In this document: positions 33,890 to 41,543 of the stretch, one piece after another
How the letters are laid out: the number at the start of each line of letters is the position of its first letter
How positions within the stretch are numbered: the stretch's first letter is position 1
DNA from: CAJCBL01 sp035298965
GTDB lineage: Bacteria > Verrucomicrobiota > Verrucomicrobiia > Opitutales > Opitutaceae
Reading direction: 5' to 3'
Length of the DNA stretch: 64,000 nt
Assembly: GCA_035298965.1 (NCBI GenBank)
Contig: DATGXO010000001.1
Location: 27,793-91,792 of the forward strand
Position numbers and translations under genes: made by a program
The notes under the pieces: model-generated
The model's database searches: none
The model's input: the letters and a program-made list of their open reading frames with translations, nothing else
What the model was told of the DNA's origin: nothing

Positions 33890-35005
33890 TCACAGGATCA
33901 GCATGGCATCGCCATAGCTGAAGAAACGGTAGCGGCGCGCTATCGCCTCGGCGTAGAGCGCGTGCAGCCATGCGATGCCATCGGTGCTGCCGGGCGCGAG
34001 AAACGCGGCCACGAGGCAGAGCAACGTCGAACGCGGTTGGTGAAAATTCGTGATCAGCGCGTCGACGCCGCGGAACTCGGCGGGCGGATGAAGGAAAAGC
34101 GCCGCTTCGTCGCGCGCCGCGGCGCCGGTCGGCGCGGCGTGTTTCTGCAGGAAATCTTCGATGGTGCGGACGCTCGTCGTGCCCACGGCCAGGCGACGAC
34201 CGCGCTGCGCGAAGAGCGCCTCCTGTGTCGTTTGCGGAATGTCGTAGAGCTCGCGGTGGATCTGGTGCGCCTCGATGTCGTCGGTCTGGATCGGTTTGAA
34301 CGTGCCGAGGCCGACGTGGAGCGTGATGTCGAAGAACTGCGCGCCGGCCGCGGCGAGGCGGGCGTCGATCTCCGGGGTGAAATGCAGGCCGGCGGTCGGC
34401 GCGGCCACGGCGACGGACTTGGCGCGGTCGGCGTAATGCGTGCGGTAGCGGTCGCGGTCGAGTGGCGCGAGCGCGCTGCCCGTGGCGGGATCGCGCGCGA
34501 TGTACGGCGGGAGCGGCACTTCGCCGATCTCGTGCGCGACCTCGACGATGGACGCGTGGCCGAGCGTGGAGAACGCGACGCGATAGCCGCGCTCGTCCTG
34601 TTTCTCGATGACGGTGGCGGAAAACCATCCGTCGCGGCCGAAGGTGGAACCCGGCGGGAGTTTGCGGCCGGGGCGCAGCAGGCACCACCAGTCGTTGGCG
34701 CCGCCGCCGGCGGGTTGGTGTAGGAAACACTCGACGCGACCGCCGGTGGGACGCTGGGCGAAGAGCCGCGCGGGGATCACGTTGGCGTTGTTGCGAAACA
34801 ACGCGTAGCGGCCGCCGATGAGATCCGGCAGCGCGGCGAAGACGTGGTGCTCCACCGTGCGGCGCGTGCGGTCGACCACGAGCAGGCGCGACTGATCGCG
34901 GCGCGTGGCGGGCGTTTGCGCGATCAGCTCGGGCGGGAGTTCGTAATCGAAGAGCGCGGTTTTCAACGGAGCCGCGATGGCATGGCGGCCGGCGGCGTGC
35001 GTCAA
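33890..35005 (-). CDS. queA: tRNA preQ1(34) S-adenosylmethionine ribosyltransferase-isomerase QueA
   Basis: A 371-residue enzyme that transfers and rearranges the ribosyl part of SAM onto preQ1 in tRNA to form epoxyqueuosine. Signatures are FDYELPPELIAQTPATRRDQ at the N-terminus, ALFRNNANVIPARLFAQRPT, VAAPTAGLHFTPEIDARLAA, ITLHVGLGTFKPIQTDDIE and ITNFHQPRSTLLCLVAAF. The N-terminus carries about 14 extra residues before the usual start, and no closer ATG exists. A gene for an unknown protein lies 36 bp upstream on the same strand. Confidence 0.95.
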   Translation of the reverse strand: MTHAAGRHAIAAPLKTALFDYELPPELIAQTPATRRDQSRLLVVDRTRRTVEHHVFAALPDLIGGRYALFRNNANVIPARLFAQRPTGGRVECFLHQPAGGGANDWWCLLRPGRKLPPGSTFGRDGWFSATVIEKQDERGYRVAFSTLGHASIVEVAHEIGEVPLPPYIARDPATGSALAPLDRDRYRTHYADRAKSVAVAAPTAGLHFTPEIDARLAAAGAQFFDITLHVGLGTFKPIQTDDIEAHQIHRELYDIPQTTQEALFAQRGRRLAVGTTSVRTIEDFLQKHAAPTGAAARDEAALFLHPPAEFRGVDALITNFHQPRSTLLCLVAAFLAPGSTDGIAWLHALYAEAIARRYRFFSYGDAMLIL

Positions 35006-35041
35006 GGCACGCGCGTGAGGCGGTGTGCGGCGCGAAGACGT

Positions 35042-35815
35042 TTAGCGGGACAGCGCGGCGTCGGTTTCGAGGGCGAGCAGAGCGGCGGCCGGGGGCTGTT
35101 CCCAGTGCTCATTGTAGGAAGAGGTGCGTTCCGCGTAGCCTGTCGACGGGAGCTCAGGGTCGACGGTCACGAAAGTCAGCCGGTCGGTTTGGCAACGCAG
35201 CAGCGAACGGCCGAACGGGTCGGTCTCGTAACGACGCATGCCGTAGACCGACGAGATGCGCGAGTCGCTGGCGGTGTCGTGGAGGTTGATACCGCGGAAA
35301 TCGACGCGCGCGGCGTGGCCGGTTTGCGCGTCGACCCAGACCGAAAACTCGAGGTCGAGCCCGGCGGTGCGGCGGGCGGCCTGGAAGCCAATGCAGCTGC
35401 GGCCCTCGACGACACGTTGCATGGAACGGCGAATACCGCCGGTGTTTGTGCCCAGCAATGGATCGGCGGATTGGAGGGCGTTCTCGACGAGATCGAGCAG
35501 GGCGTGGGCGTGGCGGACGAGCGGCTCGAAAGCGGTCTCGGTGCGCCGGCCGGCGGATTCGATCAGTCGCGCCATGGGTTCACCGTGGTGATCGGGTGTG
35601 ATCGAGGTGGAGAAATAAACCGTGATATCGCCGTGGGGCGCGCAGGGGCCGACCTTCTCGACGACCTCGGCGAGGCCCGGGATGATCCGGCTGTGCGCGC
35701 GGGCGTGGCCGGTGGCGCGTCGCCATAAATCGAGGTCCGAGGACGGCGCTCGGTGGTTGGCGAGCGCCGTTTGGGCGCGACGCTGGTGAGGATGTGGAAA
35801 GTGGGGAGCGGACAT
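35042..35815 (-). CDS. Unknown 257-residue protein
   Basis: No family is recognised. The protein is soluble, rich in Arg and His near the N-terminus (SAPHFPHPHQRRAQ), with a central alpha/beta region (GDITVYFSTSITPDHHGEPM, HALLDLVENALQSADPLLG) and a beta-rich end (SLLRCQTDRLTFVTVDPELP). It precedes queA by 36 bp on the same strand, so it is probably co-transcribed. No catalytic motif or membrane segment stands out. The first ~40 residues could be untranslated if a later start is used. Confidence 0.6.
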   Translation of the reverse strand: MSAPHFPHPHQRRAQTALANHRAPSSDLDLWRRATGHARAHSRIIPGLAEVVEKVGPCAPHGDITVYFSTSITPDHHGEPMARLIESAGRRTETAFEPLVRHAHALLDLVENALQSADPLLGTNTGGIRRSMQRVVEGRSCIGFQAARRTAGLDLEFSVWVDAQTGHAARVDFRGINLHDTASDSRISSVYGMRRYETDPFGRSLLRCQTDRLTFVTVDPELPSTGYAERTSSYNEHWEQPPAAALLALETDAALSR

Positions 35816-35984
35816 GGCGGGTGACGAGGCCGCCCATCATGCCAAGAACGGGCGCTCGCGTCTCGCGATGCACTGCCGACGGAGAAATCTGGGTGAGTCG
35901 CGGGCCGTGGAGTGGGCGAACGGTTAGCCGCTGGTGCAAGGAGGGCGAGGGCGGGGGCGCGCGTGCTCCGGATCCGCGCGCATT

Positions 35985-36014
35985 AAAAGGCGGAGCCGGT
36001 TTCGGCTCCGCCTT
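35985..36014 (-). terminator. Intrinsic terminator of leuA
   Basis: On the minus strand AAGGCGGAGCCG (36014-36003) pairs perfectly with CGGCTCCGCCTT (35998-35987) around a 4-nt loop, followed by TTTT. It sits 45 bp after the leuA stop. Confidence 0.88.
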
Positions 36015-36058
36015 GTGGGAGAAACGATGCGTGGCGCTGCTCGCGTGACGCCAGCCGT

Positions 36059-37732
36059 TCAGCGCGCGGCGGCGCGGTTCAATGCGCTGAGCAGCGCGCG
36101 GATGGACGCGGTCTCAATGTTAGTGTCGATCCCGGCGCCGAAGAACTGCAGGCCGCGGTCGGTCTTGATCTGGATATACGAGGCGGCTTTGGAGTCGGCG
36201 CCTTCGCCCAGAGAGTGCTCGTTGTAGGAGACGAGCTGGAAATTCTTCAGTCCGGCAACCTCGAGGGCGTGGACGAATGCGGCGATCGGGCCGTTGCCGG
36301 TGCCCTTCAACGTGCGCGGCTGGCCTTCGACGAGCAGCGAGGCGGTGCACTCGGTTTCCTGGTGCTGGCCGCCACGCGGGCGCGCGGAGAAATCGGCGAG
36401 CGAGAAGGGGGCAGCGCGGTTGATATATTCGTTGAGGAAGAGCGCGTAGATCTCGTCGGCGCTGATCTCGGTGCCCTTGGAGTCGGCGTAGTCGTTGATG
36501 ATCTTGCCGAACTCCTTGTGCATGGCCTTCGGGAGCTGGAGGCCGTACTCCTTCTCGAGGATGTAGGCGACGCCGCCTTTGCCGGACTGGCTGTTGATGC
36601 GGATGATCGCGCGGTAGGTGCGGCCGATGTCGGCGGGGTCGAGCGGGATGTAGAGCACGTCCCACGGGCGCTCGGCGGACTGTTTCACCCACGATTTCTT
36701 GATCGCGTCCTGGTGCGAACCCGAGAACGCGGTGAAGACCAACTCGCCCACGTACGGGTGGCGCGGGTGGACCTCCATCTTGGTGCAGCGCTCGTAGATC
36801 TCTCGGATGTGGTTGATGTCGGAGAAATCGAGGCCGGGATGGATGCCGTGCGTGTAGAGGTTGAGCGCGACGGTGGAGACATCGAGGTTGCCGGTGCGTT
36901 CGCCGTTGCCGAAGAGCGTGCCTTCGACGCGGTCGGCGCCGGCGAGCAGGCCGAGCTCGGTGGCGGCGACGCCGGTGCCTCGGTCGTTATGGGTGTGGAG
37001 GCTGATGATCGTCGACTCGCGGCGCGTGAGGTGCGTGCACATCCACTCGATCTGGTCGGCGTGGATGTTGGGCGTGGCGTACTCGACGGTGGCCGGGAGG
37101 TTGAGGATGATCTTGTTCTGCGGCGTTGGTTGCCAGATATCGGATACAGCTTCGCAGATTTCGAGGGCGAACTCGAGCTCGGTGCTCGTGAAGCTCTCGG
37201 GCGAGTATTGGAGCCGGAGCTCCGTGCCGGTGGCGACGAGCGGCTGCATCTTCTCCTTGAGGAACGCGATCGCATGCGTGGCGATGGCGACGATCTCGGG
37301 CTTGTTGGCGCCGAAGACGTATTCGCGCTGCTTGGGCGATGTGGAGTTGTAGAGGTGGAAGATCACGCGCCGGGCGCCGCGGAGCGCCTCGAGGGAGCGG
37401 GTGATCAAATCCTCGCGGCATTGGCAGAGGATCTGGATCGAGACGTCGGCCGGGATGCGGTCCTCCTCGATGAGCCGGCGGCAGAAATCGAACTCGATCT
37501 GCGACGCGGAGGGGAAGCCGACCTCGATCTCCTTGAAGCCGATCGCCACGAGCATCTCGAAGTACTCCAGCTTCTCCTCGACGCTCATCGGCTGGGCGAG
37601 GGCTTGGTTACCGTCGCGCAGGTCGACGCTGCACCAGATCGGGGCATGCGTGAGGGTGCGGCTGGGCCACTGGCGATTGGGCAAGCGGACCGGCGGGAAC
37701 GGGCGATACTTCGTGATCGGCGGTTTTTGCAT
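36059..37732 (-). CDS. leuA: 2-isopropylmalate synthase, LeuA type 2
   Basis: A 557-residue enzyme that condenses acetyl-CoA with 2-oxoisovalerate, the first committed step of leucine synthesis. The catalytic TIM barrel (residues ~30-310) has WCSVDLRDGNQALAQPMSVE (metal Asp) and the HxH site SLHTHNDRGTGVAATELGL, plus LFGNGERTGN. The C-terminal ~150 residues form the LeuA allosteric domain (QTKTDRG-type end, here IQIKTDRGLQFFG). The length and the N-terminal KYRPFPPVRLPNRQWPSR stretch match the yeast-like second group. A leucine-rich leader peptide and hairpins lie upstream. Confidence 0.96.
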   Translation of the reverse strand: MQKPPITKYRPFPPVRLPNRQWPSRTLTHAPIWCSVDLRDGNQALAQPMSVEEKLEYFEMLVAIGFKEIEVGFPSASQIEFDFCRRLIEEDRIPADVSIQILCQCREDLITRSLEALRGARRVIFHLYNSTSPKQREYVFGANKPEIVAIATHAIAFLKEKMQPLVATGTELRLQYSPESFTSTELEFALEICEAVSDIWQPTPQNKIILNLPATVEYATPNIHADQIEWMCTHLTRRESTIISLHTHNDRGTGVAATELGLLAGADRVEGTLFGNGERTGNLDVSTVALNLYTHGIHPGLDFSDINHIREIYERCTKMEVHPRHPYVGELVFTAFSGSHQDAIKKSWVKQSAERPWDVLYIPLDPADIGRTYRAIIRINSQSGKGGVAYILEKEYGLQLPKAMHKEFGKIINDYADSKGTEISADEIYALFLNEYINRAAPFSLADFSARPRGGQHQETECTASLLVEGQPRTLKGTGNGPIAAFVHALEVAGLKNFQLVSYNEHSLGEGADSKAASYIQIKTDRGLQFFGAGIDTNIETASIRALLSALNRAAAR

Positions 37733-37780
37733 GGCGAAAAGTTGTGAACGAAAACGGAACAGTTGAACGGGGCGGGATCG

Positions 37781-37829
37781 CTCCGGGGAAACGGCGCAAG
37801 CGGCGCCGCGGCAAAGGGGTTTCCCGGAG
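37781..37829 (-). promoter_or_regulatory. Leader hairpin between leucine leader peptide and leuA
   Basis: On the minus strand CTCCGGGAAAC (37829-37819) pairs with GTTTCCCCGGAG (37792-37781), an 11-bp stem with one bulged G. Its 26-nt loop contains the palindromic GCGGCGCCGC. It directly follows the leader-peptide stop. There is no T-tract after it, so it could act through Rho, ribosome access or pausing instead of intrinsic termination. Confidence 0.5.
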
Positions 37830-37830
37830 A

Positions 37831-37902
37831 TCAGGACAGCGCCAAGCGGCGCAGTCGCAGCAGGCCGCTGGTAAGTCGAAGCGCTGTCGGGAGGAGGCTC
37901 AC
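37831..37902 (-). CDS. Leucine-rich leader peptide of leuA
   Basis: A 23-codon frame starts at GTG 37902 and ends at TGA 37831, upstream of leuA on the same strand: MSLLPTALRLTSGLLRLRRL then ALS. Nine of 23 residues are leucine (CTC, CTC, CTT, CTT, CTG, CTG, CTG, TTG, CTG). Its RNA can fold by GACAGCGC (37888-37881) pairing with GCGCTGTC (37842-37835), a stem that a stalled ribosome would block. This is the layout of ribosome-mediated leucine attenuation. The start has no Shine-Dalgarno, consistent with a near-leaderless transcript. Confidence 0.6.
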   Translation of the reverse strand: MSLLPTALRLTSGLLRLRRLALS

Positions 37903-37909
37903 GCGGCGG

Positions 37910-37938
37910 AGTAAGTCGGGCGTGCGGTGCGGTGTCAA
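37910..37938 (-). promoter_or_regulatory. Candidate sigma-70 promoter of the leuA leader
   Basis: On the minus strand TTGACA (37938-37933) is followed after exactly 17 nt by CTTACT (37915-37910). The -35 is perfect and the -10 weak. The predicted transcription start falls at about 37903-37905, only a few bases before the leader GTG at 37902. Confidence 0.5.
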
Positions 37939-38039
37939 CGGTGGGGACACGATCCGCCCGGCCCACAGCGATGCCCGCATGGATGGAGCGAGCGCGCCGG
38001 ATGCGTTTGCGCAAGACCCGGTGATTCGGTGAGCTCCCG

Positions 38040-38068
38040 GTAACCTCGATCGACATAGGCACGTCATA
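38040..38068 (+). promoter_or_regulatory. Candidate ECF-sigma autoregulatory promoter
   Basis: GTAACC (38040-38045) and CGTCATA (38062-38068) are separated by 16 nt, matching the AAC...CGTC architecture of many ECF promoters. It lies 29 bp before the sigma-factor ATG, as expected for autoregulation. The predicted transcript start is near 38075. Confidence 0.55.
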
Positions 38069-38097
38069 GCCGATGTGTTTTTCGAAGCCGCAACAAC

Positions 38098-38685
38098 ATG
38101 GACGACCAAGCGCCCGATTATGACGCACTGCTGGCCGGCGTACGCCGCAATGACCAGACCGCCGCGCGTGCGCTCGTCGAGGCGTTGCATCCGCTCGTCC
38201 GCAAGATCGTGCGCTCGCATCTGCCGCGGCGGGTCGCCGAGGAGGATCTCGCGCAGGAGGTTTACCTGAAGATGTTCAGCCGGCTCGAACAGTACCGTGG
38301 CGAGATGCCGTTGCCGCACTGGGTTTCCCGAATCGCGGTGACGACCTGCATCGACCAACTCCGGCATCAGCAGCGGCGACCAGAGCTGCGCTGGGCCGAC
38401 CTTTCCGAAAACGAAGCCGAGGTGCTCGACGCCGTGCTCGCCGGCAGCGATGGCGAGGACGCCACCGATGCGATGGCGGCCAAGGAACTCGTCCGCCGCC
38501 TGCTTGACCAGCTCGCTCCCGCCGATCGCACCGTGATCACACTTCTCGATCTCGAGCAGAAATCTGTCGCCGAAATTCGGGAACTGACGGGCTGGGGCAC
38601 GAGCATGATCAAGGTTCGCGCTTTCCGCGCCCGCCGAAAACTGCGCAAACTCTTCGAGCAACTGGAACGAAAGGAATGCCCATGA
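38098..38685 (+). CDS. ECF-type RNA polymerase sigma factor
   Basis: A 195-residue sigma-70 family protein with region 2 (residues ~25-95: LHPLVRKIVRSHLPRRVAEE, DLAQEVYLKMFSRLEQYRGE, HWVSRIAVTTCIDQLR) and region 4 (~140-190: PADRTVITLLDLEQKSVAEI, WGTSMIKVRAFRARRKLRKL). Regions 1 and 3 are lacking, as in ECF sigmas. Its stop overlaps the next start (ATGA). Downstream are a small single-helix membrane protein and a Spy/CpxP-like protein, so an envelope-stress circuit is likely. Confidence 0.93.
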   Translation: MDDQAPDYDALLAGVRRNDQTAARALVEALHPLVRKIVRSHLPRRVAEEDLAQEVYLKMFSRLEQYRGEMPLPHWVSRIAVTTCIDQLRHQQRRPELRWADLSENEAEVLDAVLAGSDGEDATDAMAAKELVRRLLDQLAPADRTVITLLDLEQKSVAEIRELTGWGTSMIKVRAFRARRKLRKLFEQLERKECP

Positions 38686-38969
38686 AACGTCCCGATCCTT
38701 GGCTGCGCCTCGTCGCCGCAGCCCGCCACGCGCCGGAGGATGAGACTTCGCTGCTGCCTCCAGGCTTCGCCACCCGTGTCGCCGCCCGAGGTCTGGCCGC
38801 GCGCCGCGAGCCGGCCGATTTCTTCGGCTTCGTCGCGATGCGCGCCCTCGGCGTAGCGCTCGCGGTCCTGTTGACGTCGGCGATGGCGAGTTATCCGTTT
38901 TCGAAAACCTCCGACAGCTCGAACAACGATCTCGACGACCCGGTGGCGGAACTCGTCGCCCAGCTCTGA
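38682..38969 (+). CDS. Small single-pass membrane protein, candidate anti-sigma factor
   Basis: A 95-residue protein overlapping the sigma stop by ATGA. It has a cytosolic N-terminal ~50 residues (WLRLVAAARHAPEDETSLLP, then GFATRVAARGLAARRE), one membrane helix (FVAMRALGVALAVLLTSAMA), and a short acidic periplasmic tail. No zinc-binding HxxxCxxC is present. The position directly after an ECF sigma gene makes an anti-sigma role plausible but not shown. An ATG 6 bp earlier (38676) is an alternative start. Confidence 0.75.
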   Translation: MKRPDPWLRLVAAARHAPEDETSLLPPGFATRVAARGLAARREPADFFGFVAMRALGVALAVLLTSAMASYPFSKTSDSSNNDLDDPVAELVAQL

Positions 38970-38972
38970 CCC

Positions 38973-39455
38973 ATGAACGCGAAGCCGCGCACGATCCTAA
39001 TTCTCGTCGGTATCTTCCTCGCCGGCGCTGCCAGCGGAATGCTTCTCCCATGGCGAGTTTTCCCGCCGCCCGGCAGCAAACATCAGGGGCCGCGGCCGAA
39101 GATGGTCCGTATCCTCGAGCGCATCAAAGAGGAGCTCGAGCTGACTCCGGAGCAACGGCCGCAGGTCGAGGCGATCATCCGCGAGTCGTCGGAGAAACTG
39201 GAGGGACTTCGGCGCGAATCGTTCAAGGTCGGTGCGGCCGAGATCGAGGCGATGAACGCCAGAATCCAGGCGCTGTTGACCCCCGCGCAGCGCGAGAAGT
39301 TTGCGGAGCTCCAGCGCGAGCAACGTGAGCGCATGCGACGCTTCGAACGCGAGCCGTTCGGCCCCCGGCACGATCATGCTCCGCGGGAAGGTGCGCCGCC
39401 GCTGCTTCCTCCGGGCGAACGTCCGGCCGACATGCCGCCGGCACCGAACGAATGA
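38973..39455 (+). CDS. Spy/CpxP-like periplasmic LTxxQ protein
   Basis: A 160-residue protein with an N-terminal signal or anchor helix (TILILVGIFLAGAASGMLLP) and a helical periplasmic part bearing two LTxxQ motifs: ELELTPEQRPQVEAIIRESS and ALLTPAQREKFAELQREQ. These are the hallmarks of CpxP/Spy/CnrX-type envelope chaperones or sensors. The tail is proline- and histidine-rich (GPRHDHAP, GERPADMPPAPNE). It lies 3 bp after the putative anti-sigma gene, within the ECF operon that ends at the terminator 39461-39490. Confidence 0.82.
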   Translation: MNAKPRTILILVGIFLAGAASGMLLPWRVFPPPGSKHQGPRPKMVRILERIKEELELTPEQRPQVEAIIRESSEKLEGLRRESFKVGAAEIEAMNARIQALLTPAQREKFAELQREQRERMRRFEREPFGPRHDHAPREGAPPLLPPGERPADMPPAPNE

Positions 39456-39460
39456 CCGTG

Positions 39461-39490
39461 AGCGCCGCACCCGAACTGCGGCGCTTTTTT
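39461..39490 (+). terminator. Intrinsic terminator of the ECF sigma operon
   Basis: AGCGCCGCA (39461-39469) pairs with TGCGGCGCT (39477-39485) around a 7-nt loop and continues into T6 (39485-39490). It begins 5 bp after the stop of the Spy/CpxP-like gene. Confidence 0.92.
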
Positions 39491-39539
39491 CTCCAGAATC
39501 TGATTGCGACGCCGCGGGGCGCTCACCACCGTCCGCGCC

Positions 39540-39635
39540 GGCCAGGTCCCATGCATGGGCAGGCGCGTGAACTCCGCCAGGACCGGAAGGTAGCAACGGC
39601 AACGACGTTCTCCCAGTGCCGTGGGGTGCCTGGCC
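39540..39635 (+). ncRNA. ffs: Signal recognition particle RNA, small bacterial (4.5S) type
   Basis: The conserved SRP domain IV is clear: GCCAGGACCGGAAGGTAGCA with the GGAA tetraloop at 39585-39588 and the asymmetric AGCA bulge, preceded by GTGAACTCC as in many 4.5S RNAs. The ends close with GGCCAGG (39540-39546) pairing CCTGGCC (39629-39635). Length is about 96 nt, without an Alu domain. The RNA binds Ffh and FtsY for co-translational membrane targeting. Exact ends are estimated from the closing stem. Confidence 0.9.
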
Positions 39636-39764
39636 ACTTTCATTTTCCCGCCCGAATGTCCGCGTGCGCCGCGGTACTCGCGGTACCGAGACAGCGGAGG
39701 TCGCGCGAAGCGGTTCTCAGGAACCGCCGCCGGACGCGCGAAAGGGCGCCAGCGGCGGAAAACT

Positions 39765-41363
39765 TCACACGACCGGAGGCCCGGCCTTCACGGCGGCACG
39801 CGTGGAGGCGGCTTCGGGCAGACGTCCGTAGAGCTCACCGAGTTCGTGCAGGTACGCCGCGCTGTCGCGCTCGAGGGCTTCGAGCTGCGCCGAGCGATAG
39901 CGCCATTCCCAGTTTCCTTCGGCGGTGCCGGGAGTGTTGAACCGCGCGGTGCTGTCGAGATTCATGAGATCCTGCAGCGGCAGGATCGCGAGGCGGCACG
40001 GCGACACGTAGGCGGCGCGGATGAAATCCCAGGCGATCTCCTGTCCGCTGATGCGGAAATAACGACGGAGATGGTCGCGCACTTGTTCTGGCGCGGCGGC
40101 ATACCAGCCGCGCGTGGTATCGTTGTCGTGGGTGCCGGGGTAGAGCACGCAGTTCCGCGTGTGGTTGTGCGGCAGGTAGAGATTCTTGGCGTCGCCGCCG
40201 AACGCGAACTGCGTGATGGCCATCCCGGGCAGGCCGGTGGCTTCGCGTAGCGCGAGCACCTCGGGCGTGAGCACGCCCAGATCCTCCGCGATGATGCGCG
40301 CCCGCGGAAACGCCTCGCGTACGGCCCGGAAGAAATCGAGCCCAGGGCCGAGTTCCCACGTACCTTTGCGGGCATTCGGCGAACCGGCCGGTACGGCCCA
40401 GTAACTCTCGAAACCGCGGAAATGATCGATGCGGACGACGTCGCACAGGTCGAATGCGGCGGCGAGGCGGCGCATCCACCAGACGTAACGAGTCCGTTGA
40501 TGCGCGGGCCAATCGTAGAGCGGGTTGCCCCAGAGTTGGCCGTCGGCCGAGAAGTAATCCGGTGGCACACCGGCGACGAAGGTCGGCCGGCGGGTGGAGG
40601 GATCGAGCAGGAAGAGATCGGAGTTGGCCCAGGCGTCGGCGCTGTCGAGCGCCACGAAGATCGGGACATCGCCGATGATCTGGATGCCGTGCGCGTTGGC
40701 CTGTGCGCGAAGCGCGCGCCACTGGCCGAAGAAGACGTACTGCAGAAACTGATGGGCGAAGATCTTCGGCGCGAGCGTGCGCCGAAGCTGGGATTTCACG
40801 GCCTTCTCGTAGGTGCGGGAATCCGCCGGCCATTCCCACCACGGGCGCCCGCCGAAATGATCTTTGAGGGCGAGAAACAGCGCGTAATCGCCGAGCCATG
40901 CGGCTTGGGAGGCGCAGAACTCGGTGAAATCGCCGTACGGCAGTTGGGGCGGGTTTTCGCGGGCCTGGGCTTTCTGGAAACGCTCGGCCGCCGCGAACAG
41001 GATCGGCCATTTGTGCTGCCAGATGCCGCCGAAATCGACCCGGTGCGCCGGGAGCGCATCGAGTTTGGCGAGATCGGCGCGCGTGAGCAGTCCGGCGGCG
41101 ATCAGCGGCTCGAGGTCGATCAGGTAGGGATTGCCGGCGAAGGCCGAGAACGACTGGTACGGCGAGTTGCCGTAGCCGGTGGAGCCGAGCGGGCAGACCT
41201 GCCAGTAGCTGAAGCCCGCGCGGGCGAGGAATTCGAGGAAACGCGCAGCGTGGCGATCAAGAGTGCCGATGCCGTGCGGACCGGGAAACGCGGTGGGATG
41301 CAGAAGAACGCCAGCGGCCCGACCTTCGAGCCAGTTGAACAACGGAGCGTTTTTTGGGCTCAT
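39765..41363 (-). CDS. malQ: 4-alpha-glucanotransferase (amylomaltase)
   Basis: A 532-residue GH77 enzyme that transfers alpha-1,4-glucan segments in glycogen/maltodextrin metabolism. Key motifs are GVLLHPTAFPGPHGIGTLD, YWQVCPLGSTGYGNSPYQSF, the nucleophile region VVRIDHFRGFESYWAVPAG, the acid/base region RIIAEDLGVLTPEVLALRE, and LYPGTHDNDTTRGWY. The ATG at 41363 (MSPKNAPLFNWLEGR) was preferred to an upstream TTG. It is monocistronic. About 180 bp upstream, to the end of ruvC, hold no further gene. Confidence 0.96.
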   Translation of the reverse strand: MSPKNAPLFNWLEGRAAGVLLHPTAFPGPHGIGTLDRHAARFLEFLARAGFSYWQVCPLGSTGYGNSPYQSFSAFAGNPYLIDLEPLIAAGLLTRADLAKLDALPAHRVDFGGIWQHKWPILFAAAERFQKAQARENPPQLPYGDFTEFCASQAAWLGDYALFLALKDHFGGRPWWEWPADSRTYEKAVKSQLRRTLAPKIFAHQFLQYVFFGQWRALRAQANAHGIQIIGDVPIFVALDSADAWANSDLFLLDPSTRRPTFVAGVPPDYFSADGQLWGNPLYDWPAHQRTRYVWWMRRLAAAFDLCDVVRIDHFRGFESYWAVPAGSPNARKGTWELGPGLDFFRAVREAFPRARIIAEDLGVLTPEVLALREATGLPGMAITQFAFGGDAKNLYLPHNHTRNCVLYPGTHDNDTTRGWYAAAPEQVRDHLRRYFRISGQEIAWDFIRAAYVSPCRLAILPLQDLMNLDSTARFNTPGTAEGNWEWRYRSAQLEALERDSAAYLHELGELYGRLPEAASTRAAVKAGPPVV

Positions 41364-41543
41364 GCGCGGCGGGCACAATGCATGGAACCGTGTATAGGGA
41401 AAGCGGCTAAACGCGGAGTTTCTGTGAAACGACGTCAGGAAAACTTCGGGAAATGAGGACGAAGACCTTCGCTAAAGGCATTCTCCCCGCGTCGCCCCTA
41501 ACTACGCACAATAGGCATTATGTCTAATCGAGAACTGACGCGT

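Noticed and set aside
41364..41543. TATACA-like -10 box on the minus strand as a malQ promoter
   Set aside because: A plausible -10 is present but no acceptable -35 lies at 16-18 nt, so I did not list it as a feature.
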